Source of the DNA: Chryseobacterium sp. UBA6632
GTDB taxonomy: Bacteria > Bacteroidota > Bacteroidia > Flavobacteriales > Weeksellaceae
DNA: 6,770 nucleotides
Assembly (NCBI GenBank): GCA_002455915.1
Contig: DKLU01000226.1
Span: forward strand, 1-6,770
Direction: 5' to 3'
Of this stretch, positions 5,403-6,770 are shown piece by piece. The translations under genes were made by a program, and so were the position numbers. The stretch's first letter is position 1. Every line of letters begins with the position of its first letter. Below the pieces are notes generated by a model. It saw only the letters and a program-made list of their open reading frames with translations. It searched no databases and was not told the origin of the DNA.

Positions 5403-5429
5403 CAAATTTAATCATTTTATATAATGCAA
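5403..5429 (-). promoter_or_regulatory. ddl: Putative ddl promoter (-33 and -7)
   Basis: On the minus strand, TTG (5429-5427) is followed after 16 bp by TAAATTTG (5410-5403), matching the flavobacterial pattern TTG-N(about 17-23)-TAnnTTTG with slightly short spacing. The -7 box ends 22 bp before the preferred ATG at 5380 and 16 bp before the alternative at 5386. It is the best two-part promoter in the window. Confidence 0.65.
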
Positions 5430-5502
5430 TACTGGAAATTCCGAAATTTTAAAATAGGAAATGAAATGTGTTAAATAAAAAGCACATTCTAAAATTATTA
5501 GC

Positions 5503-5510
5503 TATATTTG
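5503..5510 (+). promoter_or_regulatory. Putative -7 box of the PASTA gene promoter
   Basis: TATATTTG followed by CC matches TAnnTTTG and ends 26 bp before the ATG at 5537. It lies inside the longer open frame that begins at GTG 5468. Transcription from here would exclude that upstream start, which supports the ATG at 5537. No clear -33 TTG is seen. Confidence 0.6.
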
Positions 5511-5536
5511 CCGTTATAATTAAAGTATTTTTAAGT

Positions 5537-6610
5537 ATGCTTAAATCACTTTTCAATTGGAAAGTTTTACTGAACTTAGTTGTAGCCATCGGGGTTTTCG
5601 TGGGGTTGGTTTGGCTTACATTTCGTTGGTTGGAGGTCCATACAAAACATGGTCAGGAAACTCCGGTGCCGAATGTTGTAAATAAATCTGTATATGATGC
5701 AGTTAAAATATTAGAAGATGTAGGATTAGAATATGAAGTAGATAGTGCTACTTATGATCCTAAATATAGACCTTTTCAAGTTTTGAAAATGTCTCCTTCT
5801 GCTGGCTCTCGTGTAAAAGATGGAAGAGCTATTCAGTTAAGAGTTAATCCTAGAACATGGGCACCGGTTGCGGTTCCTGATGTTATTAATAAATATTCAG
5901 GATTGGCCTTCCAAAGAATTGGCCAGGTTGGTCTGAAAGTAGGGGATACGATTTTTGAACCAAGTATTCAGAAAGATGCGATCATCAGAATGTTATTCAA
6001 AGGAAATGCTGTGAAACCGGGAACTTTGATTCCTAGATTCTCTACCATTGATGTTGTGGTAGGTTCGGGACCTATGAGAAATATTTCTATTCCTAATGTT
6101 GTTGGTCTTACGGTAAAAGAAGCAAGAGCGGTAATTGCAAGAAGCTTGTTTGAAGTAGGATTGGTAGATCACGAAGATGGCGGAAAAGATGAGTCTGATA
6201 TTATTTATTATCAGGATCCTGCGTCGGGAGATGTGAGAGATCAGGGAATGCAGATGGATCTTTGGGCGAGTAAGAAAACTCCTGCGGAATTACAGGCTAA
6301 AATTAATCAGCTGAATTCTATGTATCGTATGAAAGTAGATACAGCGTTGCCTCCGGTGCAGTATGAAGAAATTCCTATGCATCCTGAGCCTGTTTACGAA
6401 GCTCCGCCTGCACCAAAGAGAGAAGTGCCTAAGCCGGAACCCGTAAAAACTGAAACAACTCCGAAACCTGTAAGTTCGGCATCCAAGCCAGCAACTTCTT
6501 CTTCGGAGAATAAACCTAAACCAGCTACATCAAATTCAGGAAGTAATAGCAAACCTGCAACGACTCAACCTGCAGAAAAGCCAAAAGCTAAGAAAGTAGT
6601 TGTAGAATAA
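5537..6610 (+). CDS. Membrane-anchored protein with three PASTA domains
   Basis: From ATG 5537 the protein has 357 residues. One membrane helix spans about 10-30. Three PASTA repeats follow, at roughly 43-104, 110-177 and 183-245. Each begins with a P-(N/D)-V-(V/I) motif (VPNVV, VPDVI, IPNVV) and ends in a strand such as IQLRVN or IDVVVG. The final 90 or so residues are low-complexity Pro/Lys/Ser/Thr/Glu, probably disordered and extracytoplasmic. PASTA domains elsewhere sense peptidoglycan fragments in Ser/Thr kinases and penicillin-binding proteins. Here no kinase or transpeptidase domain is attached, so a structural or wall-binding role in the periplasm is inferred. The gene is divergent from ddl, a cell-wall gene, across a shared promoter gap. 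A GTG at 5468 would add 23 residues (MLNKKHILKLLAIF...) but is rejected because a -7 box lies within that extension. Confidence 0.9.
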   Translation: MLKSLFNWKVLLNLVVAIGVFVGLVWLTFRWLEVHTKHGQETPVPNVVNKSVYDAVKILEDVGLEYEVDSATYDPKYRPFQVLKMSPSAGSRVKDGRAIQLRVNPRTWAPVAVPDVINKYSGLAFQRIGQVGLKVGDTIFEPSIQKDAIIRMLFKGNAVKPGTLIPRFSTIDVVVGSGPMRNISIPNVVGLTVKEARAVIARSLFEVGLVDHEDGGKDESDIIYYQDPASGDVRDQGMQMDLWASKKTPAELQAKINQLNSMYRMKVDTALPPVQYEEIPMHPEPVYEAPPAPKREVPKPEPVKTETTPKPVSSASKPATSSSENKPKPATSNSGSNSKPATTQPAEKPKAKKVVVE

Positions 6611-6633
6611 TACACACTTATTATAAAGAATAT

Positions 6634-6667
6634 GGGCTTCAACTTTAATTATGTTGAAGCCTTTTGT
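6634..6667 (+). terminator. Terminator after the PASTA gene
   Basis: GGCTTCAAC (6635-6643) and GTTGAAGCC (6653-6661) form a perfect 9-bp stem with a 9-nt loop. It can be extended by one G.U pair (6634 with 6662), and TTTTGT follows. It starts about 24 nt after the PASTA stop and ends about 20 nt before the next gene's ATG. No TAnnTTTG box lies between, so the downstream gene may depend on readthrough. Confidence 0.85.
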
Positions 6668-6683
6668 ATAAAAGAATAATATA

Positions 6684-6770
6684 ATGTCAGAAGATAACGA
6701 AGATTTTTTAGATGAAGAATTATTAGAATCCCACAATATCGATAATCTTGATATTGATGAGGAAAATAAG
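6684..6770 (+). CDS. N-terminus of a probable RluA-family pseudouridine synthase, truncated by the window
   Basis: An open frame begins at ATG 6684 and stays open for 29 codons to the right edge. The visible peptide starts MSEDNEDFLDEELLE and is strongly acidic, with 13 Asp or Glu in 29 residues. No domain is visible yet. The call rests on memory that flavobacterial RluA/RluD-type 23S rRNA pseudouridine synthases often have such an acidic lead and often follow a PASTA gene near ddl. This is context inference, not motif evidence. It lies 73 bp after the PASTA stop, in the same direction, beyond a terminator. Confidence 0.55.
   Translation, partial: MSEDNEDFLDEELLESHNIDNLDIDEENK

Noticed and set aside
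5434..5442. GGAAATTCC near-palindrome between ddl and the PASTA gene as an operator
   Set aside because: It is too short and AT-rich to distinguish from chance, and lies outside both predicted -7 boxes.
5468..5536. GTG-initiated N-terminal extension of the PASTA protein
   Set aside because: A perfect TAnnTTTG box lies within it, and the protein from ATG 5537 has the simpler expected topology.
6536..6736. Minus-strand open frame across the PASTA gene end and the next gene
   Set aside because: It covers the terminator and two plus-strand genes. Its residues are the low-complexity type expected from antisense of AT-rich DNA.

Overview
The window looks like ordinary chromosomal sequence from a member of the Flavobacteriia, most likely Chryseobacterium or a close relative. 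This rests on three things. The DNA is AT-rich. Shine-Dalgarno sequences are absent, while TAnnTTTG boxes (the Bacteroidetes -7 promoter element) lie upstream of several genes. The encoded Ddl, CoaD, PASTA and TPM proteins also look like those of flavobacteria. No mobile element, CRISPR array, rRNA or tRNA was seen, and no defence or biosynthetic cluster. Assignments come from reading motifs, not from searches.

Layout. Positions 1-1724 (minus strand) hold a tightly packed three-gene operon: lemA, a small soluble TPM-domain protein, and an exported, membrane-anchored TPM protein that runs off the left edge. Adjacent genes overlap by 1 bp and 20 bp. The 72-bp gap 1725-1796 is a divergent promoter region shared by lemA and folA, with interleaved -7 boxes and a 9-bp direct repeat. 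On the plus strand follow folA (dihydrofolate reductase) and an unrecognised two-helix membrane protein with TPR-like repeats, each followed by a hairpin. A strong terminator and a second, 26-bp hairpin fill the gap to the convergent minus-strand block. That block reads ddl (D-Ala-D-Ala ligase), coaD (CoA biosynthesis), then a UPF0126/TRIC-type channel gene. Divergent from ddl is a membrane-anchored protein with three PASTA domains. After its terminator comes the first 29 codons of another gene, probably an RluA-family pseudouridine synthase.

How the genes relate. Most are housekeeping functions: folate reduction, CoA synthesis, peptidoglycan precursor synthesis and rRNA modification. The ddl/PASTA pair faces cell-wall biology from both sides of one promoter region. 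The LemA/TPM trio is a recurrent envelope-associated set of uncertain biochemical role.

The signal that the genes do not explain lies in the spacers. Nearly every non-promoter gap is filled by a long AT-rich inverted repeat. Most imperfect positions become G.U pairs in RNA of the upstream gene's sense. Three of these spacers are built from degenerate units repeating every 7 bp. Two of the hairpins occupy almost all of the ddl-coaD and coaD-channel gaps, leaving no recognisable promoter for the downstream gene. Two gene starts (PASTA and ddl) are best placed downstream of the longest possible reading frame.
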